A stretch of DNA of 64,000 bases from Bartonella alsatica (GTDB taxonomy: Bacteria; Pseudomonadota; Alphaproteobacteria; Rhizobiales; Rhizobiaceae), in the NCBI RefSeq assembly GCF_013388295.1, contig NZ_CP058235.1, forward strand, positions 1,595,118-1,659,117, in the 5' to 3' direction. The notes beneath the pieces are model-generated. The model was not told where the DNA came from. It made no database searches and saw nothing but the letters and a program-made list of their open reading frames with translations. Below, one piece after another: positions 9,700 through 20,498 of this stretch; position 1 is the stretch's first letter; every line of letters starts with the position of its first letter. The position numbers and the translations under genes were made by a program.

Positions 9700-10825
9700 G
9701 CTTTCCAGCAAGCTCAAGCTCCACCAGCAAGAGGTAGAGGTTTGGGAGTGAAACACCTGAATGGGTGCAGAGTGTGTCTAAATCAATTGGTGTTGTTGAA
9801 AGGGCTGAGAGCACAGCCACAAGTTCTGCGTCATCTTTAATTGAAGGGGGCTGTGAGGTTTTTTCATCAGGTGAACTAAAACTTTTCTTTCCAGGTTGAG
9901 GAGTGCTTGGTTCCTCAAAAAAGTTGAGTTGACAATTAAGAGCAGTCGGGGTTAAAGGGGTAAGTGTTTCTATGATGTCAGAGGGGTGAGTGGTTAGTAG
10001 AGCACCATCCTTGATGAGGTTATTTGTACCAACGGATCTTGGATCAAGTGGGGATCCAGGAACGGCAAAAATCAATCGCCCTATTTCGGCAGCTTGGCGT
10101 GCGGTAATTAAGGATCCTGATCGCAGCGCAGCTTCTACAACCAAGAGTCCAAGTGATAGACCAGCAATAATGCGGTTTCTTCTTGGAAAATCGATAGCGC
10201 GTGGCTTCCATGTAATCGGCATTTCACTGACGATTGCTCCACCGTTAGCGATAATATCCTCGTGCAGTTTTTTGTTTTCAGGAGGATAGATGTGATCAAT
10301 TCCACCAGCCATTACTGCGACTGTACCTGTTAACAGACTTGCTTGGTGTGCAATGCTATCAATTCCACGGGCTAATCCGGAAATAATTGTAAAACCAGCT
10401 TCTCCAAGAAAACGAGCAAATTGAGCGGTAAGTTTTTTGCCAGCTGCCGAAGCATTTCGAGATCCTACAATTCCAACAGAAGGTTTCTGAAAAACAGAAA
10501 CATTACCTTTTATGGCAATAAGTGGCGGTGCTGCTTCTGTGACTTTAAGAAAAGCTGGATAATCGGGCTCTCCTATACCAACAAACCGAATACCTAATCT
10601 TTCGGCTTTTTGCATTTCTTTTTCAGTATCTTCTAACGTTGCTATTCGGATAGGTGTATAAAGGCCGCTCTTTTTACTGAGTTCAGGAAGTGCTGCTAGA
10701 GCGTTTTCTGCTGTTTTATAATGATCAATAAGGTTACGAAAACTTACTGCTCCAATATTTTCGCTACGTAACAACCGTAACCAGTTCAGACGCTGCCGAT
10801 CAGTGAGCAGAATCCCTTTATTCAT
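9629..10825 (-). CDS. dprA: DNA processing protein DprA
   Basis: DprA loads RecA on single-stranded DNA entering by transformation. The Rossmann-like core is intact: VGIVGSRNASAAGKKL, ISGLARGIDSIAHQASL and the downstream FPRRNRIIAGLS and EAALRSGSLITARQAAEIGR. A C-terminal winged-helix (DLDTLCTHSGVSLPNLYLLL) follows a variable linker. I favour ATG at 10825 (MNKGILLTDRQRLNW), where homologues begin, although its GGAG abuts the ATG. A TTG at 10861 with TAGGT eight bases upstream is the alternative and adds 12 residues. The ATG start leaves no gene overlap with plsY (stop 10833). Confidence 0.93.
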   Translation of the reverse strand: MNKGILLTDRQRLNWLRLLRSENIGAVSFRNLIDHYKTAENALAALPELSKKSGLYTPIRIATLEDTEKEMQKAERLGIRFVGIGEPDYPAFLKVTEAAPPLIAIKGNVSVFQKPSVGIVGSRNASAAGKKLTAQFARFLGEAGFTIISGLARGIDSIAHQASLLTGTVAVMAGGIDHIYPPENKKLHEDIIANGGAIVSEMPITWKPRAIDFPRRNRIIAGLSLGLLVVEAALRSGSLITARQAAEIGRLIFAVPGSPLDPRSVGTNNLIKDGALLTTHPSDIIETLTPLTPTALNCQLNFFEEPSTPQPGKKSFSSPDEKTSQPPSIKDDAELVAVLSALSTTPIDLDTLCTHSGVSLPNLYLLLVELELAGKLIRHSDGYVSLSSLDLPQESQHY

Positions 10826-10832
10826 CTCCGTT

Positions 10833-11465
10833 TTAAGTGCCAATCTTGTTTTCTTTCCCAATTAATAACCTACCGATATTTGCGTGATGCTTTATAACCA
10901 CTAATATGCTCATCGCGCTCAGCATCCAATGAGCATAGAGAGAAGTATAAGAGAAATAAACAAATACTGGAGTCATAATAACAGCAATGAGCGCGGATAA
11001 TGAAGAGTAGCGTGTGAGTAAAAAAAATATCATCCACACAATAATGAAAACAATTGCTGCTGGCCAGTAAAAGGCAAAACACACACCCAAATAGGTAGCA
11101 ACACCTTTACCACCTTTAAACTTAAGCCATATGGGAAAAAGATGTCCCAAAAAGACAAAAAAACCAGCCAGTAAAACAATGGTACTGTTTTCTGTCGGAT
11201 CACTTAAAAATTTTATAACAAGAACAGCAACAGCTCCTTTTAATATATCGCAAAGAAGCGTGAGAGCCGCAACTTTTTTATTTCCTGTCCGCAGAACATT
11301 TGTAGCTCCAATATTTCTCGAACCAATTGTTCTTATATCGCCAAGTTTGGCTAATCGCGTAAAAAGTAGGCCAAATGGGATAGAACCAATTAGATAAGAT
11401 ATTAGAAAGAGAAACCATGGATAAAACTGTAAAAGTGTTTCTATTTTATTCATTAAAAATCTCAT
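10833..11465 (-). CDS. plsY: Glycerol-3-phosphate acyltransferase PlsY
   Basis: Integral membrane enzyme that acylates glycerol-3-phosphate with acyl-phosphate, the first step of phospholipid synthesis together with PlsX. At 210 residues with about five to seven membrane helices it has normal size. Active-site loops are visible: [28 protein letters not shown] and [19 protein letters not shown]. The start may be ATG 11465 or ATG 11453 (MNKIETLL). It sits 5 bases after pyrC and is followed at once by dprA, so the four genes look like one operon. Confidence 0.96.
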   Translation of the reverse strand: MRFLMNKIETLLQFYPWFLFLISYLIGSIPFGLLFTRLAKLGDIRTIGSRNIGATNVLRTGNKKVAALTLLCDILKGAVAVLVIKFLSDPTENSTIVLLAGFFVFLGHLFPIWLKFKGGKGVATYLGVCFAFYWPAAIVFIIVWMIFFLLTRYSSLSALIAVIMTPVFVYFSYTSLYAHWMLSAMSILVVIKHHANIGRLLIGKENKIGT

Positions 11466-11470
11466 TAAGT

Positions 11471-12766
11471 TTATTGATCAAGTTTAAAAATTGATTGTCC
11501 CTTAACAAAGGTCTGAAGAACGCGTCCTTGAAAGCGTGCATTTTCAAAAGGTGTATTTTTTGAACGTGAATACAACTTCTCTGTAGAAACTACCCATGGT
11601 TCATCAAGATCAACTAAAATAAGGTCTGCATAAGCACCTTTTTGGAGTGTTCCTGCATTGAGTCCAAAGAGTTTTGCAGGCGTCGTTGACAAAAGTTCAG
11701 TTAATCGTAGAAGAGATATGGCTTCATTATGATAGAGACGCAAAGCAGCACTTAATAAAGTTTCCATGCCAATAGCACCTGCAGCTGCTTCATTAAATGG
11801 TAGATGTTTTTTATCAATGCCCTGAGGATCATGAGAAGAAACAATAATATCCACTGTTCTATCTTTTATTGCTTCAATCATTGCTATACGATCTTCTTCT
11901 GTACGCAATGGTGGCATGAAACGGAAAGAAGTACAATATTCACCAATGTCATTTTCATTAAGAGATAAATGATGGATGGATACACCAGCTGAAATTTTCT
12001 CACTGCGTTGTTTAAATAGACGAAGCGTATCAGTAGACATTGCTGTCGATATTTGTGCAGCATGATAGCGTGTCTGTGTTAATACTGCTAACCGCAGATC
12101 CCTTTCGAGTGGGATGACTTCTGCTTCGCGGGGAATGCCAGGAAGCCCTAGCCAACTCGCTAAAAGCCCTTCATTCATTACACCTTTTCCTGTAAGGTCC
12201 TTATCTTGTGTTTCATGCATCAATGGAACATCAAAGTCGCGAGCATAAGTCATTGCCCGTCGCATAATAGATGAACTTTGAAGTGTTTTTTTTCCTTCAC
12301 TAAAAGCAACTGCTCCTGCATCTTTTAACAAGCCAAATTCGGTTATTTCTTGTCCGTTGAAGCCTTGAGTGATGGCAGCGACAGGATAAATATTGACTGA
12401 TGACATTTCCTGTGCTGTACGCGTAATAAATTTAACAAGTGCTACATTATCAATGATTGGATGCATCTCTGGCATCATAAGAAAGGAAGTAATACCACCT
12501 GCTGCAGCTGATTGACTTGCTGTTGCAATGGTATCACAGTATTCACTTTCTGGTTCTCTGACAAAGACACGTGCATCAACAAGTCCGGGTAGAATTGCTT
12601 TGTTTTGTGCATTAATAATTTCTGCCTCTTCGGGGATTCCTTGATTTAAGGCCTCATTTCCTGCAGCTGTAATCCGTCCATTTTCAACAATAATTGTGCC
12701 AATTTCATCGATTGTGCGTGAAGGATCAATAATACGGGCATTTTGAAAGACGATAGGCTTTGTCAT
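11471..12766 (-). CDS. pyrC: Dihydroorotase homologue, probably non-catalytic
   Basis: A 431-residue amidohydrolase-fold protein of the class I dihydroorotase family, overlapping pyrB by four bases (ATGA). The family metal-binding HxH is missing: the aligned stretch reads DARVFVREP (R66 and F68 in place of His). The later TDHAPH motif reads SSHDPQ, so its catalytic Asp is also lost. Such proteins (PyrX or pseudo-DHOase) assemble with aspartate transcarbamoylase in some bacteria without catalysis. Other parts are well conserved ([19 protein letters not shown]). Annotation as dihydroorotase is conventional, but I infer a structural partner of PyrB; an active dihydroorotase should be encoded elsewhere. 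Confidence 0.85.
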   Translation of the reverse strand: MTKPIVFQNARIIDPSRTIDEIGTIIVENGRITAAGNEALNQGIPEEAEIINAQNKAILPGLVDARVFVREPESEYCDTIATASQSAAAGGITSFLMMPEMHPIIDNVALVKFITRTAQEMSSVNIYPVAAITQGFNGQEITEFGLLKDAGAVAFSEGKKTLQSSSIMRRAMTYARDFDVPLMHETQDKDLTGKGVMNEGLLASWLGLPGIPREAEVIPLERDLRLAVLTQTRYHAAQISTAMSTDTLRLFKQRSEKISAGVSIHHLSLNENDIGEYCTSFRFMPPLRTEEDRIAMIEAIKDRTVDIIVSSHDPQGIDKKHLPFNEAAAGAIGMETLLSAALRLYHNEAISLLRLTELLSTTPAKLFGLNAGTLQKGAYADLILVDLDEPWVVSTEKLYSRSKNTPFENARFQGRVLQTFVKGQSIFKLDQ

Positions 12767-13725
12767 ATTTTTTCTCCACTTTGAGATCGTGAATCCAATA
12801 AAGCCTCCATGACAGCCATACGCACAGCGATTCCCATTTCCACTTGTGTATGAATCATACTTTGTGGTCCATCTGCTATATCAGATGCAATTTCTATACC
12901 TCGATTTATTGGGCCAGGATGTAGAATCATGCAATCGTTTTTGGCATAAGCCAAGTTTTCTTTATGCAAGCCAAAATAATGGAAATATTCACGAATGGAG
13001 GGAATAAAGGAACCTGTCATACGTTCATGTTGTAAGCGTAACATCATGATAACATCAGCATTTTTAAGACCTTCTTTCATAGTGTTAAAAACTTCAACAC
13101 TCATATCAGCAATTCCTATGGGTAAAAGTGTAGAAGGAGCAACAGCACGAACTCGGGCTCCCAAAGTGTTAAGACTTAAGATATTAGAACGCGCAACACG
13201 TGAGTGTAAAATATCTCCACAAATTGCAACAGTTAATCCTTCAATACGCCCCTTTGTCCTTTTAATAGTTAAAGCATCTAATAAAGCCTGTGTTGGATGT
13301 TCATGGGCACCATCACCTGCATTAATGACACAACAATTAACTTTTTGGGCTAACAAAGCAGCTGCTCCAGCGCTACTATGGCGAATGACGAGTATATCTG
13401 GTTTCATTGCATTGAGGGTTGTGGCTGTATCAATCAATGTTTCCCCTTTTTTTATAGATGAATTGCCAATAGCCACACTCATTACATCTGCTCCTAACCG
13501 TTTTCCGGCTAATTCGAAAGAGGACTGTGTACGCGTGGAAGCTTCAAAGAAAAGATTAATTTGAGTACGCCCATATAATATAGATTTTGTTTTATCAATT
13601 TTTTTAGAAAGAGTAACATTTGCATCTGCACGATCAAGCAATGTAGTTAGGTCTTGGGCACTCAAACCTTTAATACCTAAAAGATGTTGGTAGGGGAAAA
13701 GGGGAAAAAAAGTATTTTGAGTCAT
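12763..13725 (-). CDS. pyrB: Aspartate carbamoyltransferase catalytic subunit
   Basis: PyrB condenses carbamoyl phosphate with aspartate in pyrimidine synthesis. At 320 residues it has the carbamoyl-phosphate motif [13 protein letters not shown] (Gln at the usual Thr/Arg-type position STRTRxSFE), then [20 protein letters not shown] and the C-terminal LHPGPINRG. The start ATG at 13725 is preceded by AGAGAGA; a nearby in-line ATG five bases upstream is out of frame. It is the first gene of the pyrB-pyrC-plsY-dprA group and divergent from the AidB-like gene, with a 119-base shared promoter region. Confidence 0.96.
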   Translation of the reverse strand: MTQNTFFPLFPYQHLLGIKGLSAQDLTTLLDRADANVTLSKKIDKTKSILYGRTQINLFFEASTRTQSSFELAGKRLGADVMSVAIGNSSIKKGETLIDTATTLNAMKPDILVIRHSSAGAAALLAQKVNCCVINAGDGAHEHPTQALLDALTIKRTKGRIEGLTVAICGDILHSRVARSNILSLNTLGARVRAVAPSTLLPIGIADMSVEVFNTMKEGLKNADVIMMLRLQHERMTGSFIPSIREYFHYFGLHKENLAYAKNDCMILHPGPINRGIEIASDIADGPQSMIHTQVEMGIAVRMAVMEALLDSRSQSGEKI

Positions 13726-13844
13726 AGCATTCTTTTTTATCTCTCTCTAAACAGATTAAACAAGCATTTATTTGAATATGATAAATGTTTTTTAACTGCA
13801 AAAAGACAAATAGTCTATGATATGAATAATTTGAATAATGGAAT

Positions 13845-15479
13845 ATGCCTATGAGTGCTGTGTCTACGCAAAATGCTCGCCGAAAAAATGCATTTCTTAG
13901 TGATACACTTATGTTTCGTATTGCTTCTACTTTGCCTAAGTTTTTATTAGCAAGTTTTGAAGAAATAGGAGATTTTGTAGCAAGTCGTGAAGCATGGGAG
14001 CACTCTTCTTTAGCGAATCGTTACCGACCAGTACTACGCTATAACGATGAATGGGGGCAGTTAACGGAAAAATTAGAGATACATTCTTCTTATCAGGTTC
14101 TTCAACAATATTCTAGACAAGCTGGTTTAGCGACTTCACTTTGGGAAAATACCATCTCAGAAAACGGGGTACGTTATCAAGCGCGTGCTATTCGCTTGGC
14201 TTTATCTGCTAGTTTGGAGACAGGGCATTTGAATGAGGTTATTATAACAAGTGCAGCTATTGCAGCCTTAATTAGTGATGTTGAGCTATACAGAAAGTGG
14301 CAAAATGTACTCTTATCACGCCAATATGATTTATCATCTAAGCCTATTAATAACAAAAAAGCAGCTTCACTTACCTGTGCTTTTGATGATGTTGAACAAC
14401 GCGAAAAATACTCTTTCAATTTTCCCAGTGTTAAAAAAATTTCTTTTGATGAAAAAATGGGGCGTGATCTGTATCGTCTAAATGTTATAAAAACCAATGT
14501 TATTAATCCTGTAGCTGATGGATACCTTATTAGTGCAGAGTTAGATGGCCATTTAAGCTGCTTTTTAGTTCCACGTATACAAGAAAATGGTGCATTAAAT
14601 GGTATAATATCGATTCGACATTTGGTGCAGCGTTCCGGAGAATCTTTAACTCCAGAAGGTGTTGTTGATTTTCAAGGTAGTTATGGTTGGCTTTTAGGAA
14701 GTGTTGGTGAGGGGCTTAAAGTTATCAAAGATATCGAAACAATGATGCGTTTTGATCAATCTGTTATATCGGCAGGAGTTCTGCGGGCTGCACTTCAATT
14801 TGGCATGGATTTTTTTCGGCAAAAAATGCTAGATAAGCCTTTACCACCACTTACAGAACGTATTTTTGCAGATATTGCACTAGATATTGCTGCCGCACAA
14901 GCATTGGTTTTACGTTTAGCACATGCATTTGACAATGCAGCAAATGATCGTTCTGAAGCAGCTTTTGCACGAATCATGACACCTATTATTGCTTATCATG
15001 TGAGCCAACTCGTCATGCCTATTATTAGCGAGATTATTGCACAGCTTGGCATTGAAAGTTTTGTAGAGGGAAATCCATTATCGCAAATGTTGTGTAATGG
15101 CCCTGCACGGATTGTGAGAAATAGTTCTGCTAATCAATTGGTAAAAGATGCAATCCTCATCGCTGAGAAAGCACCAGGATTGTTTCAGAAATTGTTAGAA
15201 AAAATTGCTATTGATATTGGACCAGCGGGGCCGCGAGCAATTGAGATTATTAAGTCTGCTGTAGAGATGGCATTGGCTAACGAAGGAGCGGGAAGATTCT
15301 TTGTTGAACAAGTAGCGTACGCAGCTGCAGCTGCATCGTTACGTTCTACAGATATAGAGAATGTGGCAAATGCTTATATGGAAAGCCGTCTTGGAGGACA
15401 ATGGAGATCTTCTTATGGAATGCTCATTGCACGATATAATGCAGGACATTTGTTAAATGTTCTTTATCCTTCGATATGA
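13845..15479 (+). CDS. AidB-like acyl-CoA dehydrogenase family protein, motifs degenerate
   Basis: A 544-residue protein. The N-terminal part ([35 protein letters not shown]) and the C-terminal helical part ([44 protein letters not shown]) match AidB, the alkylation-response acyl-CoA dehydrogenase that binds FAD and DNA. The FAD/substrate region is eroded: where AidB has TEKQGGSD there is DEKMGRD, and the W-F/T-S flavin loop is absent ([12 protein letters not shown]). Flavin-dependent catalysis is therefore doubtful. ATG 13845 or 13851 may be used. Its last 16 bases overlap ruvX tail to tail. Confident in family, not in activity. Confidence 0.75.
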   Translation: MPMSAVSTQNARRKNAFLSDTLMFRIASTLPKFLLASFEEIGDFVASREAWEHSSLANRYRPVLRYNDEWGQLTEKLEIHSSYQVLQQYSRQAGLATSLWENTISENGVRYQARAIRLALSASLETGHLNEVIITSAAIAALISDVELYRKWQNVLLSRQYDLSSKPINNKKAASLTCAFDDVEQREKYSFNFPSVKKISFDEKMGRDLYRLNVIKTNVINPVADGYLISAELDGHLSCFLVPRIQENGALNGIISIRHLVQRSGESLTPEGVVDFQGSYGWLLGSVGEGLKVIKDIETMMRFDQSVISAGVLRAALQFGMDFFRQKMLDKPLPPLTERIFADIALDIAAAQALVLRLAHAFDNAANDRSEAAFARIMTPIIAYHVSQLVMPIISEIIAQLGIESFVEGNPLSQMLCNGPARIVRNSSANQLVKDAILIAEKAPGLFQKLLEKIAIDIGPAGPRAIEIIKSAVEMALANEGAGRFFVEQVAYAAAAASLRSTDIENVANAYMESRLGGQWRSSYGMLIARYNAGHLLNVLYPSI

Positions 15480-15943
15480 TGAAGATTTTGGATTCTGTTG
15501 AGAGCACCTTGTAATATGAAAGCGGCAGCTGCCGAATCAATGCGGGTTGCTCTTTTAGCACGCGATACATCCATTTCTAGGAGAGAGCGTTCTGCGGCAA
15601 TTGTTGATAAGCGTTCATCCCAAAAAACAAATGGAATTTCTGTATATACTTTCATATTACTCACGAAAGTTCTAGTTGCTTGAGCACGAGAACCACTGCT
15701 TCCGTTCATATTAAGAGGTAAACCAATAATAATAACTCCTACGTTTTCACGATCAAAAATTTTTATGAGTTTATGGGCATCTTCCATAAATTTTTTCCGT
15801 TGAAGTACAGGACGCGGATTTGAAAAAGCAAGTCCAATATCAGATACTGCAATTCCAATAGTTTTTTTACCTAAATCTAAACCTGCTATTGTTTGCCCAG
15901 GCAAAAGATGTATCATAACTTCGTTTATATTAATAATAGCCAT
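15464..15943 (-). CDS. ruvX: Putative pre-16S rRNA nuclease / Holliday junction resolvase-like YqgF
   Basis: A 159-residue RNase H-fold protein. Motifs seen: [17 protein letters not shown] (first catalytic Asp), [29 protein letters not shown] (Glu) and [13 protein letters not shown] (C-terminal Asp). YqgF family members mature the 5' end of 16S rRNA; the resolvase role is older and less sure. The N terminus carries an extra 17 residues before the core, and the alternative start M10 is possible. It is convergent with the AidB-like gene (16-base overlap) and divergent from gatC, the usual rhizobial arrangement. Confidence 0.93.
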   Translation of the reverse strand: MAIININEVMIHLLPGQTIAGLDLGKKTIGIAVSDIGLAFSNPRPVLQRKKFMEDAHKLIKIFDRENVGVIIIGLPLNMNGSSGSRAQATRTFVSNMKVYTEIPFVFWDERLSTIAAERSLLEMDVSRAKRATRIDSAAAAFILQGALNRIQNLHHIEG

Positions 15944-16082
15944 AGAGTCTATAATTTAAGTCTTTTAGTGTTTTAGGTTTATACTTATATTATTTATTCA
16001 CGTATCAATATTCTTGCACTTGCAAACGCAGCCTTGTATAGCCAGTAATGAATATAAAAAATAAAAAGCGGAAAGGCATAGT

Positions 16083-16370
16083 ATGTCTGTTGATCAAGAA
16101 ACAGTCAAGCGGGTAGCACATTTAGCGCGTATTGCTGTCCATGGTGATGAAGCAGAACGCATAACAAAAGAACTCAATGCTATTTTAGGTTTTGTAGAAC
16201 AATTGAGTGAAGTTGATGTCAGTAACGTTGAACCATTAACATCAGTGATGCCAATGGCATTACGAATGCGTGAAGATATTGTTGCAGATGGTGACATAGT
16301 AACAGATATCGTAGCAAATGCGCCTATTATGGAAGAGAATTTTTTTCTTGTCTCAAAAGTCGTTGAGTAA
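16083..16370 (+). CDS. gatC: Aspartyl/glutamyl-tRNA amidotransferase subunit C
   Basis: A 95-residue GatC, the small stabilising subunit of GatCAB, which converts misacylated Glu-tRNA-Gln and Asp-tRNA-Asn to the amidated forms. Typical features are [12 protein letters not shown] at the N terminus, [21 protein letters not shown] in the middle and the C-terminal [10 protein letters not shown]. The start ATG at 16083 follows a GGAAAGGC purine stretch. gatA begins 32 bases after its stop; gatB is not in the window next to them. Confidence 0.96.
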   Translation: MSVDQETVKRVAHLARIAVHGDEAERITKELNAILGFVEQLSEVDVSNVEPLTSVMPMALRMREDIVADGDIVTDIVANAPIMEENFFLVSKVVE

Positions 16371-16401
16371 TTTTTGGTATTTTAAAAGTTTGAGAACCAA
16401 T

Positions 16402-17886
16402 ATGACCGATTTAACAACCTTCACAATTGCACAAGCGCGTGATGCTCTCATAAAAAAAGAGTTCAAAGCAATTGAATTAACAGAAGCTTATTTAAAAGCA
16501 ATTGAATTGGCTAATTCAACTTTAAATGCTTATGTGACAATAACAGCAGAACAAGCAAGAAAAATGGCTGCTGAATCAGATGTTCGTTTATCGAAAGGGA
16601 AAGGAAGGCTTTTAGAAGGAATTCCACTAGGAATTAAGGATCTTTTTGCAACACATGGTGTTCATACTCAGGCCTGCTCACATATTCTTGATGGTTTTAA
16701 ACCTCACTATGAATCAACTGTGACCGCTAATTTATGGCAAGATGGAGCCGTTATGCTAGGTAAGCTTAATATGGATGAGTTTGCTATGGGGTCTTCAAAT
16801 GAAACATCATATTATGGTCCAGTTATTAGTCCTTGGAGAAAAAACGGCTCCAATGAAAAACTTGTGCCTGGTGGTTCTTCAGGTGGTTCTGCAGCTGCTG
16901 TTGCAGCACAGATTTGTGCTGGTGCAACAGCGACAGATACAGGCGGCTCAATACGCCAACCAGCAGCATTCACTGGAACAGTAGGGATTAAACCAACTTA
17001 TGGACGTTGTTCTCGGTGGGGTATTATCGCTTTTGCCTCATCACTTGATCAAGCTGGGCCTATCGGAAAAAATGTTCGCGATTGTGCTATTTTACTTAAA
17101 TCGATGGCTTCTTTTGATGAAAAAGATTCTACTTCTGTTGATATGCCCGTTCCTGATTATGAAAGTTATCTTGGTCGATCAATCAAAGGAATGAAGATTG
17201 GTATTCCAAAAGAATACCATATGGAAGGGATGTCTTCTGAAATTGTCGAGCTTTGGCAAAAAGGAATAAATTGGCTAAAAGAAGCAGGTGCTGAAATAAG
17301 TTATATTTCTTTACCGCATACCAAGTATGCTTTGCCTGCTTACTATATTGTAGCTCCTGCAGAAGCGTCTTCTAATTTAGCGCGTTATGATGGTGTTCGT
17401 TTTGGTCTCCGCATACCAGGGAAAGACATCATTGAAATGTATGAAAAGACTCGTTCAGCTGGGTTTGGTGATGAAGTTAAGCGGCGTATTTTGATTGGAA
17501 CTTATGTTCTCTCATCAGGTTATTATGATGCTTATTATTTGAGAGCTCAAAAAGTACGAACATTAGTAAAACATGATTTTGATCAATGTTTTGCTGCTGG
17601 GATTGATGCTATTCTCACACCTGCAACTCCAACACCCGCTTTTGGCATTGCTGATGAAAAAATAAAAAATGATATGGTGGCAATGTATCTTAATGATATT
17701 TTTACTGTACCAGTTAATATGGCTGGGTTACCAGGGATCTCTATTCCTGCTGGTCTTTCATCAAATGGTCTACCACTAGGATTGCAATTGATTGGTAAAC
17801 CTTTTGCTGAAGAAGTTATTTTTCAAATAGCATACATTATAGAACAAGCAGCTGGAATGTTTAGCCCTGAAAAATGGTGGATATAA
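16402..17886 (+). CDS. gatA: Aspartyl/glutamyl-tRNA amidotransferase subunit A
   Basis: A 494-residue amidase-signature enzyme that releases ammonia from glutamine for tRNA amidation by GatCAB. The Ser-cisSer-Lys triad is present and correctly spaced: K79 in GIKDLF, S159 in [11 protein letters not shown] and S183 in [11 protein letters not shown]. The open frame continues upstream to 16318, inside gatC, but ATG 16402 ([11 protein letters not shown]) is the family start. An efficient hairpin terminator follows at 17893-17926. Confidence 0.97.
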   Translation: MTDLTTFTIAQARDALIKKEFKAIELTEAYLKAIELANSTLNAYVTITAEQARKMAAESDVRLSKGKGRLLEGIPLGIKDLFATHGVHTQACSHILDGFKPHYESTVTANLWQDGAVMLGKLNMDEFAMGSSNETSYYGPVISPWRKNGSNEKLVPGGSSGGSAAAVAAQICAGATATDTGGSIRQPAAFTGTVGIKPTYGRCSRWGIIAFASSLDQAGPIGKNVRDCAILLKSMASFDEKDSTSVDMPVPDYESYLGRSIKGMKIGIPKEYHMEGMSSEIVELWQKGINWLKEAGAEISYISLPHTKYALPAYYIVAPAEASSNLARYDGVRFGLRIPGKDIIEMYEKTRSAGFGDEVKRRILIGTYVLSSGYYDAYYLRAQKVRTLVKHDFDQCFAAGIDAILTPATPTPAFGIADEKIKNDMVAMYLNDIFTVPVNMAGLPGISIPAGLSSNGLPLGLQLIGKPFAEEVIFQIAYIIEQAAGMFSPEKWWI

Positions 17887-17892
17887 TAACAG

Positions 17893-17926
17893 AAAAGCAT
17901 TTCTCTCATACCAGAGAGATGCTTTT
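17893..17926. terminator. Bidirectional hairpin terminator between gatA and livF
   Basis: Near-perfect 14-bp inverted repeat (17893-17906 with 17913-17926, one G-U pair) around a 6-base loop. The arms begin with AAAA and end with TTTT, so it can act in both directions between the convergent gatA and livF genes. Confidence 0.85.
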
Positions 17927-17963
17927 AGGAAGTATAAACCATTATGTTCATACTGTGTGGTTT

Positions 17964-18674
17964 TTATCCACCAAGGTATGCTTCTTTAACACGTGGATCA
18001 GAGAGCATGGCTTTGCTTTCGCCATGAAATAAAACATGCCCCACCTCTAAAATATAAGCATAGTCTGCAATGGAAAGTGCTGCAAATGCATTTTGTTCAA
18101 TGAGAAGAATAGTTTTTCCCATATCGTTAATTTTTTGGATAATCGAAAAAATTTCTCGAACAAGAAGTGGTGCTAATCCCAAAGAGGGTTCATCTAATAT
18201 TATCATGTCAGGATTACTCATGAGTGCACGGCCTACAGCGAGCATTTGTTGTTCACCACCTGACATTGTTCCTCCTAACTGTTTTGCTCTTTCACGTAGG
18301 CGTGGAAAGAGTTCAAATACCCATTCGATATCGCGGGCAATCCCTAGCTTATCATGACGGATATAAGCCCCTAAATATAGATTTTCTAAAACAGTGAGAT
18401 GAGGCATAATGCGCCGTCCTTCAGGACTGAGAGCAATACCTAATTGCAAAATTTTTTCTGGTGACTTTTTGATAATTGATTCGCCTTTATAGGTAATTTC
18501 TCCATAAATAGATCGATTAAGTCCTGTAATAGAGCGTACAATGCTGCTTTTTCCCGCACCATTAGCACCTATTAAAGTTACTATACTTCCTTTTTTGATA
18601 GACATAGAAAGGTTTTGGATAGCTTTAATGGCACCATAATGAACATGAAGATTTTTGATTTTAAGAATATTCAT
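17964..18674 (-). CDS. livF: Branched-chain amino acid ABC transporter ATP-binding protein LivF
   Basis: ATPase subunit of a LivFGMHK-type importer. Walker A is LIGANGAGKSS, the signature MSGGEQQMLAVGRAL, and Walker B MIILDEPSLGLAP. I set the start at ATG 18674 (MNILKIKNLHVHYGAIKA), preceded by GGTGGAG at ideal spacing; the frame is open to 18758 but that part lies inside livG and is not LivF-like. The start overlaps the livG stop by 14 bases. At 236 residues it has family length. It is the last gene of the minus-strand operon. Confidence 0.96.
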   Translation of the reverse strand: MNILKIKNLHVHYGAIKAIQNLSMSIKKGSIVTLIGANGAGKSSIVRSITGLNRSIYGEITYKGESIIKKSPEKILQLGIALSPEGRRIMPHLTVLENLYLGAYIRHDKLGIARDIEWVFELFPRLRERAKQLGGTMSGGEQQMLAVGRALMSNPDMIILDEPSLGLAPLLVREIFSIIQKINDMGKTILLIEQNAFAALSIADYAYILEVGHVLFHGESKAMLSDPRVKEAYLGG

Positions 18675-19443
18675 AGAAATCTCCACCAAGATAAGCTTCA
18701 ATAACTTTAGGGTTTTTACGAATTTCATCTGGTGTGCCATTGGCAATGCAACAGCCATATTCCATTACCCAAATATAGTGGGAAAGCTCCATAACAACTT
18801 TCATATCGTGTTCAATAAGCAGAATTGTAAGATCAAAGTCTTTTTGCACTTTTGCTATGAATTTTCTAAGATCTTCACTCTCTTGTGCATTCATACCAGC
18901 AACAGGTTCATCAAGAAGAAGTAATTTAGGTTCTGTTGCTAGAGCGCGCGCGATTTCTAAACGTCTTTGTATACCATAGGGTAGAGTTATTGCAGATTGA
19001 TTGGCGAGGTGATCAAGTTGTAGTCGCTCAAGAAGCTCCATTGAATTTCTATAGACTTCTTTTTTCTCTTTCATTGCTTTTGGAAAAAAAAGAGCTGAAG
19101 AAAACCATGGATGCTTTTGTCTAATATGAGCTCCTACCATAACATTTTGTAAGACTGTTAACCCTGAAAAAAGGCGAATATTTTGAAAGGTTCGTGCAAT
19201 GTGACGTCTACAGATAATATAGGGAGGAGCTCCAGAAATTTTTTGTTCATCAAAAAAAATGCTCCCACTGGTAGGGGTATAAAATCCGGAAATCATATTA
19301 AAAACAGTTGTTTTTCCAGCACCATTTGGACCAATTAAACCAGTAATTGTTCCTCGTTTGATTGCCATATTAATATTATTTACAGCAATCAATCCGTCAA
19401 AACGCATCACGATATCATTGAGTAAAAGGATGGTATCGTTCAT
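18661..19443 (-). CDS. livG: Branched-chain amino acid ABC transporter ATP-binding protein LivG
   Basis: Second ATPase of the importer, 260 residues. Walker A is LIGPNGAGKTTVFNMISG, the ABC signature is the LivG variant LPYGIQRRLEIARAL, and Walker B LLLLDEPVAGMN. The C-terminal IRKNPKVIEAYLG is typical of LivG/LivF. It overlaps livM by four bases (ATGA at 19440-19443) and livF by 14, so the genes are tightly coupled. Substrate is inferred from family only. Confidence 0.96.
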   Translation of the reverse strand: MNDTILLLNDIVMRFDGLIAVNNINMAIKRGTITGLIGPNGAGKTTVFNMISGFYTPTSGSIFFDEQKISGAPPYIICRRHIARTFQNIRLFSGLTVLQNVMVGAHIRQKHPWFSSALFFPKAMKEKKEVYRNSMELLERLQLDHLANQSAITLPYGIQRRLEIARALATEPKLLLLDEPVAGMNAQESEDLRKFIAKVQKDFDLTILLIEHDMKVVMELSHYIWVMEYGCCIANGTPDEIRKNPKVIEAYLGGDFYEYS

Positions 19444-20498
19444 AGCTTTTCCCCAGTATTAGAGAACTTCTTACGTGACAAAAAGCTATAAATCTTATTC
19501 CATGAAAATTCATTTTGTCCCAACAAACCTTTTCTCCAAAATAAGATAATAATGAGCAATAGAAGAGAAAAAACAACCATTCTGAGCCCTGGTGTTTCTG
19601 GGATATGTATAAAACCTAAGTTAAATGGACTTTCAATAATACGAAGCCATTCAAGCATGACTGTAATAATAATGCTACCAATAATGCTCCCTGTAATTGA
19701 ACCAAGCCCACCAGCAACAACAATCATCAAAATATTAAAAGTTAGCAAGAAGTTGAACATTTTAGGGTCAATTGTTGAAATAAGAGAAGCCATCAATGCT
19801 CCCCCTATACCTGCAAAAAATGCACCAACAGTAAAGGAAAAGCTACGGTAGAAAAAAGCATTAATCCCCATTATTTTTGCAGCAATTTCATCATCACGAA
19901 TAGCACGCAATACGTTACCCGTGTTGCTTCGCAATAAGAGAATAATAAAGATAACTGTGAATGCTAACCAACCATAGTTCCACCATAATGTCGCATTTTG
20001 AGGTATTCCTTTAATTCCTAAAGAGCCATTTGTTAAGGATGTTGTGTTTGTAATAACAATGCGAATAATTTCTGCAAAACCCAATGTTGCAATTCCAAGA
20101 TAATCACCACTAAGTCGTAAGATAGGAAGTGCAATCAATAAACCTACAACTGCAGCACACAAACCACTTACAATAACGGCTAGAAAAAAAGGTAATTGCA
20201 GATGATGCAACGGTTCAGCTATAGGTTCAAGAATCCACATCATTTCTTTTTGTTCAGGAGAGAGAAGTAAAATTGCGCACACATAAGCACCAACGGCCAT
20301 GAAGCCAGCATGTCCAAGAGAAAACATACCCGTAAAACCGTAAATTAAATTAAGGGAAATGGCTAATATCGCATTAATAGCAATAAGATTGATAATACGA
20401 AGTGTGTAATCATTAAAATGGTTATCAGCATAAAACAAGAGGCCTATAAAGACTAAAATACTGATACACGATAGAAAAGTTGTAGTGGATTTTACCAT
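19440..20498 (-). CDS. livM: Branched-chain amino acid ABC transporter permease LivM
   Basis: Inner-membrane permease of 352 residues with about nine hydrophobic helices. Family motifs seen are NLIYGFTGMFSLGHAGFMAVGAY, GDYLGIATLGFAEIIRI and NTGNVLRAIRDDEIAAKIMGI, the coupling-helix EAA-like loop. A 23-residue stretch after the last helix is charged. The start ATG at 20498 abuts the livH stop at 20499. Confidence 0.95.
   Translation of the reverse strand: MVKSTTTFLSCISILVFIGLLFYADNHFNDYTLRIINLIAINAILAISLNLIYGFTGMFSLGHAGFMAVGAYVCAILLLSPEQKEMMWILEPIAEPLHHLQLPFFLAVIVSGLCAAVVGLLIALPILRLSGDYLGIATLGFAEIIRIVITNTTSLTNGSLGIKGIPQNATLWWNYGWLAFTVIFIILLLRSNTGNVLRAIRDDEIAAKIMGINAFFYRSFSFTVGAFFAGIGGALMASLISTIDPKMFNFLLTFNILMIVVAGGLGSITGSIIGSIIITVMLEWLRIIESPFNLGFIHIPETPGLRMVVFSLLLLIIILFWRKGLLGQNEFSWNKIYSFLSRKKFSNTGEKL

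Noticed and set aside
12995..13564. 189-codon frame on the plus strand
   Set aside because: Lies fully antisense to pyrB, whose protein is clear; a shadow frame.
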